In this document: positions 29,402-37,845 of the stretch, one piece after another
Layout of the letters: the number at the start of each line of letters is the position of its first letter
Numbering within the stretch: the first letter of the stretch is position 1
From: Orbaceae bacterium lpD02
Lineage (GTDB): Bacteria > Pseudomonadota > Gammaproteobacteria > Enterobacterales > Orbaceae
Direction of reading: 5' to 3'
DNA length: 64,000 nt
NCBI GenBank assembly: GCA_036251875.1
Contig: CP133960.1
Location: 1,054,001 to 1,118,000 of the forward strand
Translations under genes and position numbers: made by a program
The notes under the pieces: generated by a model
Seen by the model: the letters and a program-made list of their open reading frames with translations, nothing else
The model's database searches: none
Told to the model about the DNA's origin: nothing

Positions 29402-31528
29402 ATGACAGCTGATATGCAATATTTTGCTTCATTAGAGAAAAGAATCAAAAGCTATCTTCCAGGTAAGCAAGTCAAGCAAATCCGAGAAGCTTATATGTTT
29501 GCTTATGGTGCTCATGATGGTCAATTTCGCTCAAGTGGTGAACCTTACATCACCCACCCAGTTGCCGTTGCTTGTATTCTTGCCGATATGCAACTGGACT
29601 TTGAAACAATTATTGCTGCATTATTGCATGATACGATTGAAGATACGCCCATTACTTATGAAAAGGTTGTCGAGCGATTTGGTGAGGATGTTGCTCAACT
29701 AGTCGAAGGGGTTTCTAAGCTCGACAAGCTTAAATTTCGTAATCGTCAAGAAGCTCAAGCTGAGAATTTTCGCAAAATGGTGCTTGCGATGGTTAAGGAT
29801 GTGCGAGTCATTTTAATCAAACTTGCTGATCGTACCCATAATATGCGCACGTTAGAATCATTAAGACCTGATAAACGCCGCCGAATAGCGAAAGAAACCC
29901 TTGAAATATATGCTCCCCTAGCTTATCGCTTAGGGATTAATCATATTAAAACTGAGCTTGAAGTACTTGGTTTTACCGCTATGCACCCGAATAGAGCTAA
30001 AGTTATTGAAAAGGTGATTTCATCTGCAAGAAAAACGCGTAAAGAGTTAATCAAGCAAATTTTAGTTGAAATTGAAGAGCGATTAAATCACGCAAAAATT
30101 AAAGCTAAGGTAGAAGGTCTCGAAAAAAATATCTATGCTATTTACCAAAAAATGCTACTTCGTGAGCAAAACTTTCGCTCAATTATGGATATCTATATTT
30201 TCCGTATTATTGTCAAAGACGTTGATAGCTGTTATCGAGTATTAGGTTTAGTTCATAATTTATATAAACCCCGCCTGAATCGTTTTAAAGATTATATCGC
30301 GATCCCAAAAGTCAATGGTTACCAATCACTTCACTCCTCTTTAATTGGTCCACATGGTACGCCTGTCGAAATCCAAATTCGCACGGCAGATATGAATCAA
30401 ATGGCTGAAATGGGCGTTGCGGCTCATTGGACCTATGATAAAAACGATGAGATGAATAATACAACTGCACAAATTAAAGCGCATCGTTGGATGCAAAATT
30501 TACTAGAATTACAACAAAATGTCGTTAGCTCATTTGAATTTATTGAAAATGTTAAATCAGATTTATTTCCTAAAGAAATTTATGTATTTACACCTAAAGG
30601 GCGTATTGTAGAATTACCAGAAGGTGCGACACCTGTTGATTTAGCTTATGCGGTTCATACTGATATTGGGCATCAATGCATTGGCGCAGTAGTCGATCGC
30701 AAGCCGTCCCCACTTTCACAGCCTTTGAAAAATGGACAAACAGTGGAGATTTTAACCTCTCCAAATAGTAGACCTAATGCGGGCTGGCTAAATTTTGTCG
30801 TTAGCTCGAAAGCGCGTGCACGTATTCGTCAAGCATTAAAAAGCTTAAAACGAGAAGATGCTATTGCGTTAGGTAAGCGATTATTAAATTACTCTTTAAT
30901 GGGACAAGGCGGCATTAACTCAATCCCTAAAAGAAAAATTGATAAATTGATGAGTATTACTAAATTAAACTCTTTTGATGATCTACTCGCGGAAATTGGC
31001 CTAGGTAATATCATGAGCCAATTTGTCATAAAAAGCCTTGAGTACAGCGATGACGTTGACATTAACCAATATGGTTTAAATAAAAAGTTAGCAATCACTG
31101 GAACAGAAGGATTATTAGTCTCTCTTGCTAAATGTTGTCACCCTATTCCTGATGATCCTATTATTGGTAGAATAAGCCCAGAAAAAGGCTTGACTATTCA
31201 TCATGAATCATGCCGTAATATTATTGGTTACCAAAGCCATCCGGATAAATATGTACCGCTAGAATGGTCTCCCGCTCCAGATCAATTGTTTATTGCTGAA
31301 ATTTGGATTGACATCATAAATAATGCCGCTACAGCATTAGCAAACATTATTTCAGCCATTAATGCTGAATCAGCTAATGTACAATGGCTAAATACCGAAA
31401 AGAAAGATGCCAAAATTTATACTATTATTTTGCATATAGAAGTTAAAAACTCAATCCAACTAAATGAAATCATTCGTAAAATAAATTATCAGCAAGAAGT
31501 GGTCAATATTAATCGTAATATCAATTAA
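29402..31528 (+). CDS. spoT: Bifunctional (p)ppGpp synthetase/hydrolase SpoT
   Basis: 708 residues (E. coli 702). HD hydrolase domain with intact HDTIEDTP (about residue 76), which marks SpoT rather than RelA; synthetase domain (about 200-340, with RFKDYIAIPKVNGYQSLHS); TGS domain (about 390-450, IYVFTPKGRIVELPEGATPVDLAYAVH); conserved-cysteine region CCHPIPDDPIIG; C-terminal ACT domain. Same operon as rpoZ, whose product forms a ppGpp site. In E. coli trmH follows, but here recG starts 3 bases after the stop. Confidence 0.97.
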   Translation: MTADMQYFASLEKRIKSYLPGKQVKQIREAYMFAYGAHDGQFRSSGEPYITHPVAVACILADMQLDFETIIAALLHDTIEDTPITYEKVVERFGEDVAQLVEGVSKLDKLKFRNRQEAQAENFRKMVLAMVKDVRVILIKLADRTHNMRTLESLRPDKRRRIAKETLEIYAPLAYRLGINHIKTELEVLGFTAMHPNRAKVIEKVISSARKTRKELIKQILVEIEERLNHAKIKAKVEGLEKNIYAIYQKMLLREQNFRSIMDIYIFRIIVKDVDSCYRVLGLVHNLYKPRLNRFKDYIAIPKVNGYQSLHSSLIGPHGTPVEIQIRTADMNQMAEMGVAAHWTYDKNDEMNNTTAQIKAHRWMQNLLELQQNVVSSFEFIENVKSDLFPKEIYVFTPKGRIVELPEGATPVDLAYAVHTDIGHQCIGAVVDRKPSPLSQPLKNGQTVEILTSPNSRPNAGWLNFVVSSKARARIRQALKSLKREDAIALGKRLLNYSLMGQGGINSIPKRKIDKLMSITKLNSFDDLLAEIGLGNIMSQFVIKSLEYSDDVDINQYGLNKKLAITGTEGLLVSLAKCCHPIPDDPIIGRISPEKGLTIHHESCRNIIGYQSHPDKYVPLEWSPAPDQLFIAEIWIDIINNAATALANIISAINAESANVQWLNTEKKDAKIYTIILHIEVKNSIQLNEIIRKINYQQEVVNINRNIN

Positions 31529-31531
31529 ATT

Positions 31532-33619
31532 ATGGCTGATAAACGATTACTCAACCACTTAACCATTAGCCATTTACCTGGACTTGGTGATGCATTAGCA
31601 AAAAAATTCAACTCATTAGGAATCTATACCATTGGCGACCTACTATTGCATTTACCCATGCGTTATGAAGATCGTTCTAGTTCAAGCACCATCGCAACGT
31701 TATCCATTGCGGAGCATACGACCATTCAAGGTCAAATTATAAAAAGTGAAGTCATCATCGCTAAAAAGCGTATGCTAATTTGTACCGTTCAAGATGAAAC
31801 CGGTATTATCAACCTCCGTTTTATGAATTTTTATCCTGGCCAAAAACAAAATATGGCAGTAGGTAAATGGCTAAAAGCCTACGGTGAAGTAAAAAAAGGC
31901 AAAATATACCTTGAAATGATCCACCCTCAAGTACAAATCCGCGATAACGAGCAAGCACTTGACGACATCGAAACTGAAAGATATACCCCAATTTACCCTG
32001 CCACTTATGGTTTAACTCAAACCATGCTGCGTAAATTTATTAATTTAGCTTTAATACTATTAATACGTAATCCTTCACCAGAACTCATTCCTGATAAGTT
32101 TTTAATTGGCTTTCCAAGTATAGAACAAGCTTTAAAAATTATTCATGAACCACCATTAGATACCGATATTAACGCTTTAGAGAACGGTGATCATCCAGCT
32201 AAAAAACGGTTAATATTTGAAGAATTACTTGCTTACCATTTAAGCATGCAAATAACTAAATCATATAACCAAACACAACAAGCAGTAGCGCTGAAAGTAA
32301 CCAATAAATATATTGCACCTTTTCTGCGTGGATTACCCTTCACACCAACTAATGCCCAAAATCGTGTTGTGAATGAAATTTGGCATGATATGGCAAAGAA
32401 TATCCCGATGATGCGCCTTGTTCAAGGTGATGTAGGTTCAGGGAAAACATTGGTCGCGGGGCTAGCGGCACTTAATGCACTCGAAAATAACCAACAAGTT
32501 GTATTAATGGCACCAACTGAAATTTTAGCCGAGCAACACTATCTCAATTTTTGTCAATGGTTTGAGCCACTAGGCCTCACTGTCAGCTTATTGTCAGGAA
32601 AATTAACCGCTAAAAATAAACGTGAGTGTTATACCAGTTTACAATCAGGGCAGACTGATATGCTAATTGGAACGCACGCAGTGTTTGTTGAGCAAGTTAA
32701 ATTTGCTAATTTAGGTCTGGTTATTATTGATGAGCAACATCGCTTTGGTGTTGCTCAGCGGTTGTCATTATGGCAAAAAGGTGTGAAAGATAATATTTAT
32801 CCTCATCAACTGATTATGACTGCGACACCAATTCCTCGAACACTAGCCATGACGGTTTATGCTGATCTTGATGTTTCAACTATTGATGAACTACCTCCTG
32901 GCCGAACCCCAATTACCACAGTTGTGCTACCAAATACTCGCCGTAACGACGTTGTAGCAAGAATCCAACAAGCCTGCCTTGAAGGAAAACAAGCTTACTG
33001 GGTATGCACTTTAGTTGAAGAATCTGAGATTCTTGAGGCCCAAGCTGCTGAAGTTGTTTTTGCCGAGTTACAAGAATTATTACCTGATATTAAAGTTGGT
33101 CTGATCCACGGTAAAATGAAACCCGTACAAAAGCAGGAAGTAATGCAGGCTTTTAAGCAAGGTAATATTCAATTATTAATTGCGACAACAGTTATTGAAG
33201 TTGGTGTTGATGTGCCAAATGCTAGCTTAATGGTTATTGAAAATGCAGAGCGATTAGGCTTATCACAACTTCACCAGCTACGTGGTCGAGTCGGACGAGG
33301 TAGTGAAGCGTCACACTGTGTACTGATGTATCAAATGCCACTTAGCCGAGTAACCAAAGAAAGACTGAATATTATGCGTGATAGCAATGATGGTTTTGTT
33401 ATCGCACAAAAAGATTTAGAGATCCGTGGTGGTGGTGAAATATTAGGTACAAGACAAGTTGGCATTGCAGGTTTTAAAGTCGTTGATCTGATCCGCGATC
33501 AACATATGATAAGCACAGTACAAAATGTATCAGCTTATTTACTCATACACCATCCAAGCGCAGCGATTGCTATTGTTGATAGTTGGTTACCCGATAGAAC
33601 CAAATACATTAACGCATAA
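31532..33619 (+). CDS. recG: ATP-dependent DNA helicase RecG
   Basis: Branch-migrating helicase for stalled forks and Holliday junctions. 695 residues (E. coli 693). N-terminal wedge/OB domain (about 55-150), then SF2 motor: motif I QGDVGSGKTLVA (about 300), DEQH-type motif II IIDEQHRFG, motif III TATPIPRT, and motif VI QLRGRVGRGSEASHC. Immediately after spoT (3-base gap), so cotranscribed. Confidence 0.97.
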   Translation: MADKRLLNHLTISHLPGLGDALAKKFNSLGIYTIGDLLLHLPMRYEDRSSSSTIATLSIAEHTTIQGQIIKSEVIIAKKRMLICTVQDETGIINLRFMNFYPGQKQNMAVGKWLKAYGEVKKGKIYLEMIHPQVQIRDNEQALDDIETERYTPIYPATYGLTQTMLRKFINLALILLIRNPSPELIPDKFLIGFPSIEQALKIIHEPPLDTDINALENGDHPAKKRLIFEELLAYHLSMQITKSYNQTQQAVALKVTNKYIAPFLRGLPFTPTNAQNRVVNEIWHDMAKNIPMMRLVQGDVGSGKTLVAGLAALNALENNQQVVLMAPTEILAEQHYLNFCQWFEPLGLTVSLLSGKLTAKNKRECYTSLQSGQTDMLIGTHAVFVEQVKFANLGLVIIDEQHRFGVAQRLSLWQKGVKDNIYPHQLIMTATPIPRTLAMTVYADLDVSTIDELPPGRTPITTVVLPNTRRNDVVARIQQACLEGKQAYWVCTLVEESEILEAQAAEVVFAELQELLPDIKVGLIHGKMKPVQKQEVMQAFKQGNIQLLIATTVIEVGVDVPNASLMVIENAERLGLSQLHQLRGRVGRGSEASHCVLMYQMPLSRVTKERLNIMRDSNDGFVIAQKDLEIRGGGEILGTRQVGIAGFKVVDLIRDQHMISTVQNVSAYLLIHHPSAAIAIVDSWLPDRTKYINA

Positions 33620-33627
33620 AAATCGCA

Positions 33628-33655
33628 AGGCACTGGATTAAACAGTGCCTATTAT
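33628..33655. terminator. Terminator between convergent recG and yiaD
   Basis: 8-bp stem AGGCACTG/CAGTGCCT (33628-33635, 33643-33650) around GATTAAA, 9 bases past recG, with ATTATATT following. Probably bidirectional. Confidence 0.65.
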
Positions 33656-33668
33656 ATTACGAATCTGA

Positions 33669-34328
33669 TTATTGCAACGGTGATAAGGTGATCTCGACAC
33701 GGCGATTTTGTGCCCGCCCAGCGTCGGTATTATTTGCAGCAATAGGCTGTGAAGCTCCTGCACCATAAACAGACATTCTTGCCGCTGAAGTTCCTTGTTG
33801 AATTAATAGATTAGCCACACTATTAGCTCGCTCTAATGATAATTTTTGATTAGTTGCATTGCTGCCCGTTGAATCAGTATGACCGACGATATTGATCGCT
33901 GTTTTTGGGTATTCCTTTAGCACCAAAGCAACACTTGTCAATGTCTCAGTACCCAACGGTTTAAGTGTCGAACTGCTGGTATCGAAAGTCACGTTATTTG
34001 GCATATTAAGGATAATATTGTCACCCGATCGCGTTATGCTGACACCCGTATTACGTAATTTATTACGTAATTTAGTTTCTTGAACATCCATATATGCACC
34101 GACGCCACCACCCACTACCGCACCAGAAGCCGCACCAATTAATGCTCCTTTCCCTCGATCACTTTTAGAGGAGGATAAAACACCAATTCCGGCTCCGACA
34201 GCACTCCCCAGAATCGCGCCTTTCGTGGTATTGGCAACTTTTTGTTCGCCAGTATAAGGATCGGTCGAGCAAGCCGATAATACTAATGTAGAACTTAATG
34301 CTAATATTGCGATTGAATAGATTTTCAT
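33669..34328 (-). CDS. yiaD: OmpA-family outer-membrane lipoprotein YiaD
   Basis: 219 residues from ATG 34328, which has GAGGAAT 4 bases upstream; the in-frame ATG at 34388 adds an unlikely hydrophilic extension. Lipoprotein signal with lipobox LSAC (Cys at about 20), a glycine-rich glycine-zipper segment (about 35-85: GAILGSAVGAGIGVLSSSK, ALIGAASGAVVGGGVGAY), then a C-terminal OmpA peptidoglycan-binding domain (NVTFDTSSSTLKP, NIVGHTDSTGSNATNQKLS, RRVEITL). Anchored in the outer membrane and probably touching peptidoglycan. Confidence 0.93.
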   Translation of the reverse strand: MKIYSIAILALSSTLVLSACSTDPYTGEQKVANTTKGAILGSAVGAGIGVLSSSKSDRGKGALIGAASGAVVGGGVGAYMDVQETKLRNKLRNTGVSITRSGDNIILNMPNNVTFDTSSSTLKPLGTETLTSVALVLKEYPKTAINIVGHTDSTGSNATNQKLSLERANSVANLLIQQGTSAARMSVYGAGASQPIAANNTDAGRAQNRRVEITLSPLQ

Positions 34329-34452
34329 TTTATTCCTCATTCCAATTATTACTGACAAGTATTCATTATCATTATTGCAGCATAACAAATACAGCGATTA
34401 CCATATAAAAATTACCACACAGAAATACGGTTTAGTTTAAGCTTATTTTACA

Positions 34453-35244
34453 CTAAGTATTACTCAAATCGTGCCACGTTTCAGGTAAATATTGCCAAAA
34501 TCGTGTCGGCATAAACTGCCGTTGCAATTTAGGGTTAATACGCTCTTTAATTGTAGTTGCTTGGCAATAACGATACCACATGCTTTGAAATTTTTTTTCA
34601 TTTGCTGAAAGGTAACGTTCATTAATAATGCCATCGGTAAGCAAACCATCTTGCTCATTTAACGTTATAATTTCTGTTTGAGTTAAGTCATATAAATAAC
34701 CATATTGCCTTTTTGTATCAAAAATTGCCCATTTTTGATCAGCAAAACGGTCCTGAAAAAAATCAATGGCAAACGGTAACGTGTTGTATCGAGGCGATAC
34801 AGTTGCAAAATAAACTTTATCATTTTGATTATTAATAATATTAAAACGAACAAACATCATTAAATAGTGTCGTTCATGTGATACTTTTTGCGCCAATTTC
34901 TTTATTGCGAGTACGTCTGGATCAGCAAAATCATGACTAATATCACGCTTATTTTTAAACACTTTAACAAGATAATTAAAAAGAAGCATTGCCCTTTCGG
35001 GGCACTCTGAATACCACACATAAGTTAGTTGAGTCAGTGCGATAGGTGGCAAACGCTTTTTCATCGCTTGACTAACGCGGTTATATTTTTCCTCTGTCGT
35101 TTGTACTAGATGCTCTTCTGATGCTAATAATGGCAAAACATCCTCATGTGTAAGAATTGACTGTGGCCATTTTTTTAATAAAAATGCGTCGAAAATAGCA
35201 GAAAGTAATCCTTCAAAACTCTGGTCATAGCGAAAAATAATCAT
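34453..35244 (-). CDS. TIGR03915/DUF4130-family putative DNA-metabolism protein
   Basis: 263 residues, cytoplasmic, no signal. The pattern (start MIIFRYDQSFEGLLSAIFDAF, central ALTQLTYVW and HDFADPDVLAIKKLAQKVSHERHYL, then FAIDFFQDRFADQKWAIFD) is that of the DUF4130 family that travels with a radical-SAM partner. No catalytic motif is known to me. It lies 10 bases after the radical-SAM gene and shares its LexA-boxed promoter, so a role in DNA damage repair or modification with that enzyme is likely. In other bacteria related proteins are fused to, or adjacent to, UdgX-type uracil-DNA glycosylase domains; none is visible here. Confidence 0.82.
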   Translation of the reverse strand: MIIFRYDQSFEGLLSAIFDAFLLKKWPQSILTHEDVLPLLASEEHLVQTTEEKYNRVSQAMKKRLPPIALTQLTYVWYSECPERAMLLFNYLVKVFKNKRDISHDFADPDVLAIKKLAQKVSHERHYLMMFVRFNIINNQNDKVYFATVSPRYNTLPFAIDFFQDRFADQKWAIFDTKRQYGYLYDLTQTEIITLNEQDGLLTDGIINERYLSANEKKFQSMWYRYCQATTIKERINPKLQRQFMPTRFWQYLPETWHDLSNT

Positions 35245-35254
35245 ACTTACTTCC

Positions 35255-36523
35255 CTACAACGCCATGGTTAGTTGCTGTGGTAGCGGTCTCGTTTTGGCT
35301 TGTTCGATCAGAGGAGCTTCTTGCAATGATAAGCGAATATACTGTGCTGAAGACTCTTGCAACTTAAAAGTACGCATCTCATGACAAACAATAAAAAACT
35401 GAGCGCGTTTGAGTACGACACCTATGCGCTTTAAAGCATCAAGGTTAAGGCGGCTATGTTGGCGTGCCGATACAATCAAGCGAGCCGATTTAATGCCAAT
35501 CCCTGGCACTCTTAATATTTGCTCATAGCTTGCCCTGTTAATATCAATAGGAAAATAACTTGGATTACGAATTGCCCAACTGAGTTTAGGATCCATATCT
35601 AAATCTAGTGATTGATGATCATCATTTACAATTTCATCAACATTAAAGTGATAAAACCTTAATAACCAATCAGCTTGATATAATCTATTTTCACGAATTC
35701 TCGGCACATCTTTTACCATTGGTAACCTTGTATCGTAGCTATTTACCGGAATAAAACCTGAGTAATAAACGCGTTTCATGCTTGGCCGTTTATAAAGCTT
35801 TGAGGTCAATTGCAAAATTTGTTGATCCGTTTCATCGCTGGCTCCGACAATAATTTGGGTGCTTTGCCCTGCTGCAGCAAATTTAGGTGCATGATGAAAT
35901 TTTTGCCGTTCTTCTTTATTTTCAATGAGGTGCTGTTGAATGTGGCGCATCGGTAAATAGATACTTTGGTGATCTTTATCTGGTGCTAAGCGTTTTAGAT
36001 TTTGCTCTGTGGCTATTTCTAAATTAACACTTAATCTATCAGCATATAGCCCTGCTTGATAGACAAGTTCGCTGCTCGCTCCTGGAATTGCCTTCATATG
36101 GATATAGCCATTAAAACCATGGATAATACGTAAATCTTTAATGACTCGGATCATTCTTTCCATCGTATGATCAGCATTTTTAATAATGCCTGAGCTTAAA
36201 AATAGCCCTTCAATATAATTTCGGCGATAAAATTCAATCGTTAGCTCTGCTAACTCCTTAGGAGAAAAGGCAGCGCGTTCAATATCATTGCTGCTTCGAT
36301 TGATACAATATGCACAATCATACAAGCAAAAATTAGTCAGCATAATCTTTAACAATGCAATGCAGCGACCATCTGCAGTAAAACTATGGCAAATGCCCCA
36401 TCCTTGCGTACTACCAATTCCACCATTTTGGTTTTTACGGGTTGTTCCACTTGAAGCGCAAGAAACATCGTATTTAGCCGATTCCGCCAAAATTTCTAGT
36501 TTTTTAATCGTACTATCTTGCAT
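35255..36523 (-). CDS. Putative DNA modification/repair radical SAM protein (TIGR03916)
   Basis: 422 residues. Radical-SAM cluster CLYDCAYC (Cys66, Cys70, Cys73), preceded by two more cysteines at about 45 and 54 (GICHSF and GRCIALL). TIM-barrel region (LFLSSGI; YIHMKAIPGAS; LSVNLEIATEQNLKRLAPDK). C-terminal helix-hairpin-helix DNA-binding motif at about 336-355 (ILRVPGIGIKSARLIVSARQ). The family is named for putative DNA modification or repair; the reaction is unknown. First gene of a two-gene operon with the DUF4130 gene. A near-consensus LexA box starts 17 bases before its ATG. Confidence 0.87.
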   Translation of the reverse strand: MQDSTIKKLEILAESAKYDVSCASSGTTRKNQNGGIGSTQGWGICHSFTADGRCIALLKIMLTNFCLYDCAYCINRSSNDIERAAFSPKELAELTIEFYRRNYIEGLFLSSGIIKNADHTMERMIRVIKDLRIIHGFNGYIHMKAIPGASSELVYQAGLYADRLSVNLEIATEQNLKRLAPDKDHQSIYLPMRHIQQHLIENKEERQKFHHAPKFAAAGQSTQIIVGASDETDQQILQLTSKLYKRPSMKRVYYSGFIPVNSYDTRLPMVKDVPRIRENRLYQADWLLRFYHFNVDEIVNDDHQSLDLDMDPKLSWAIRNPSYFPIDINRASYEQILRVPGIGIKSARLIVSARQHSRLNLDALKRIGVVLKRAQFFIVCHEMRTFKLQESSAQYIRLSLQEAPLIEQAKTRPLPQQLTMAL

Positions 36524-36537
36524 AACTCACCCTTTGT

Positions 36538-36557
36538 AACTGTATAAAAATACAGTA
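36538..36557 (-). promoter_or_regulatory. LexA (SOS) box of the radical-SAM/DUF4130 operon
   Basis: AACTGTATAAAAATACAGTA: the core CTGT-N8-ACAG is perfect with an A/T-only centre, matching the E. coli LexA consensus. On the minus strand it overlaps a plausible promoter: ATGACT, 17-base spacer, TATACT. It ends 17 bases before the radical-SAM start codon. This is direct sequence evidence that the pair is DNA-damage inducible; LexA itself is not in the window. Confidence 0.87.
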
Positions 36558-36633
36558 TAATTAATATAAAAGAGAAAGTCATCTATTGGACAAATAAATT
36601 TTATAAATAAAAGGAGTACAGTTATTCGTACAA

Positions 36634-37845
36634 TTATCTTAAATTATAACTACAATGCTGAGCAGAATCGATTACATCTAGCCAAACATTAGGACCAACT
36701 AATGGTTGATTTGTTAGATAACGTCTTAAAGCATCAAGTGCAATTGCTGAAAATACCTGTTGCTCAGTTTGTCTATCATAGCGTCTACTTTTATAATTAA
36801 GCTGATAACAATATGTTTGCTTAGGCGTAACAAGTTTAAGGGTGAATTGGCTATTATCTTGGTTGAATTGACCTAAAAACAAAATTAATGCTTGAGGAAA
36901 TTGTGTCATCAAGTCATTTAGACGGTGGGCAATATTATATGACACTTCAGATTTAACTAATGGTGCACCTTGATCATAAAGCTGATATGCAATTAGTCCA
37001 GCCGTTTGCTCCTCAAGCACAATCAATTTTTGCGACTTATCTTGCAGTAGCTGGCTGACGACAGTAGCAAGCCCTTGCGTACCTTCATATAATAAATTGT
37101 CACTAACTAATTGCTTTAACTGTTGCCATAGTTTATCCATTAATGGTTGCTCAGATATTTTGCCTGTCAATTTTAGTTCGATAATAGGCACTGCAGAACG
37201 ATAACCGACATCAATACTGGCAGGGACCAATAGTTTTGCTTCAATTTCACTCGCTAAATCGCTCTCTGTTCGACCCATTGTAGTGAGCCGATAACATAGT
37301 GGCTTTATAATATTAGGCTGCATTTTTTTGATATCAGGTAGAATTTGATTTTCAATCATTACTTTAAATTCAGAAGGTACACCTGGCGTAAAAAATAGCA
37401 CGCAGTTATTTATTAGCATTTTAAAACCACATGCAGTTCCGACTGGATTATCAATTATTGATGCGCTCTTCGGCAACATAGCTTGTTTTACATTAGCAGG
37501 CGGCATCTCTCTGCCTTTGTTAGCAAAAAATTGCGCTAAAATAATGAGCCATTCCTGACGTAAGATTAACTCTTCATTATTAGCTTTAGCCGCTGCTAGA
37601 GCACTTAAATCATCACTAGTTGGTCCCAATCCCCCGTTGATAATTAGAATATCATTCTCTTTACTACGCTTAATTAACGTATCAATTAACTGATTAAGGT
37701 TATCGCCAACAGTAAAGCGAGAGGTAATAGTAAAACCATGTTGAAATAAAAAATCAGATAACCATGAAGCATTGGTATCGGTAATTTGTCCGTATAATAC
37801 TTCGTCGCCCGTGCTTACCATCTCAATTTTTAATATATTAGTCAT
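36634..37845 (-). CDS. yfaY: CinA-like competence/damage-inducible family protein (YfaY-type)
   Basis: 403 residues (E. coli YfaY 400). N-terminal MoaB/molybdopterin-binding-like domain with EMVSTGDEVLYGQITDTNASWLS and NGGLGPTSDD; the C-terminal half is degenerate relative to true CinA and lacks a clear NMN deamidase site. Start at 37845: GAGGAG lies 4 bases upstream, and the ATG overlaps the sulP stop by 8 bases (ATGACTAA), implying translational coupling. Function in gammaproteobacteria is not settled. Confidence 0.85.
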   Translation of the reverse strand: MTNILKIEMVSTGDEVLYGQITDTNASWLSDFLFQHGFTITSRFTVGDNLNQLIDTLIKRSKENDILIINGGLGPTSDDLSALAAAKANNEELILRQEWLIILAQFFANKGREMPPANVKQAMLPKSASIIDNPVGTACGFKMLINNCVLFFTPGVPSEFKVMIENQILPDIKKMQPNIIKPLCYRLTTMGRTESDLASEIEAKLLVPASIDVGYRSAVPIIELKLTGKISEQPLMDKLWQQLKQLVSDNLLYEGTQGLATVVSQLLQDKSQKLIVLEEQTAGLIAYQLYDQGAPLVKSEVSYNIAHRLNDLMTQFPQALILFLGQFNQDNSQFTLKLVTPKQTYCYQLNYKSRRYDRQTEQQVFSAIALDALRRYLTNQPLVGPNVWLDVIDSAQHCSYNLR

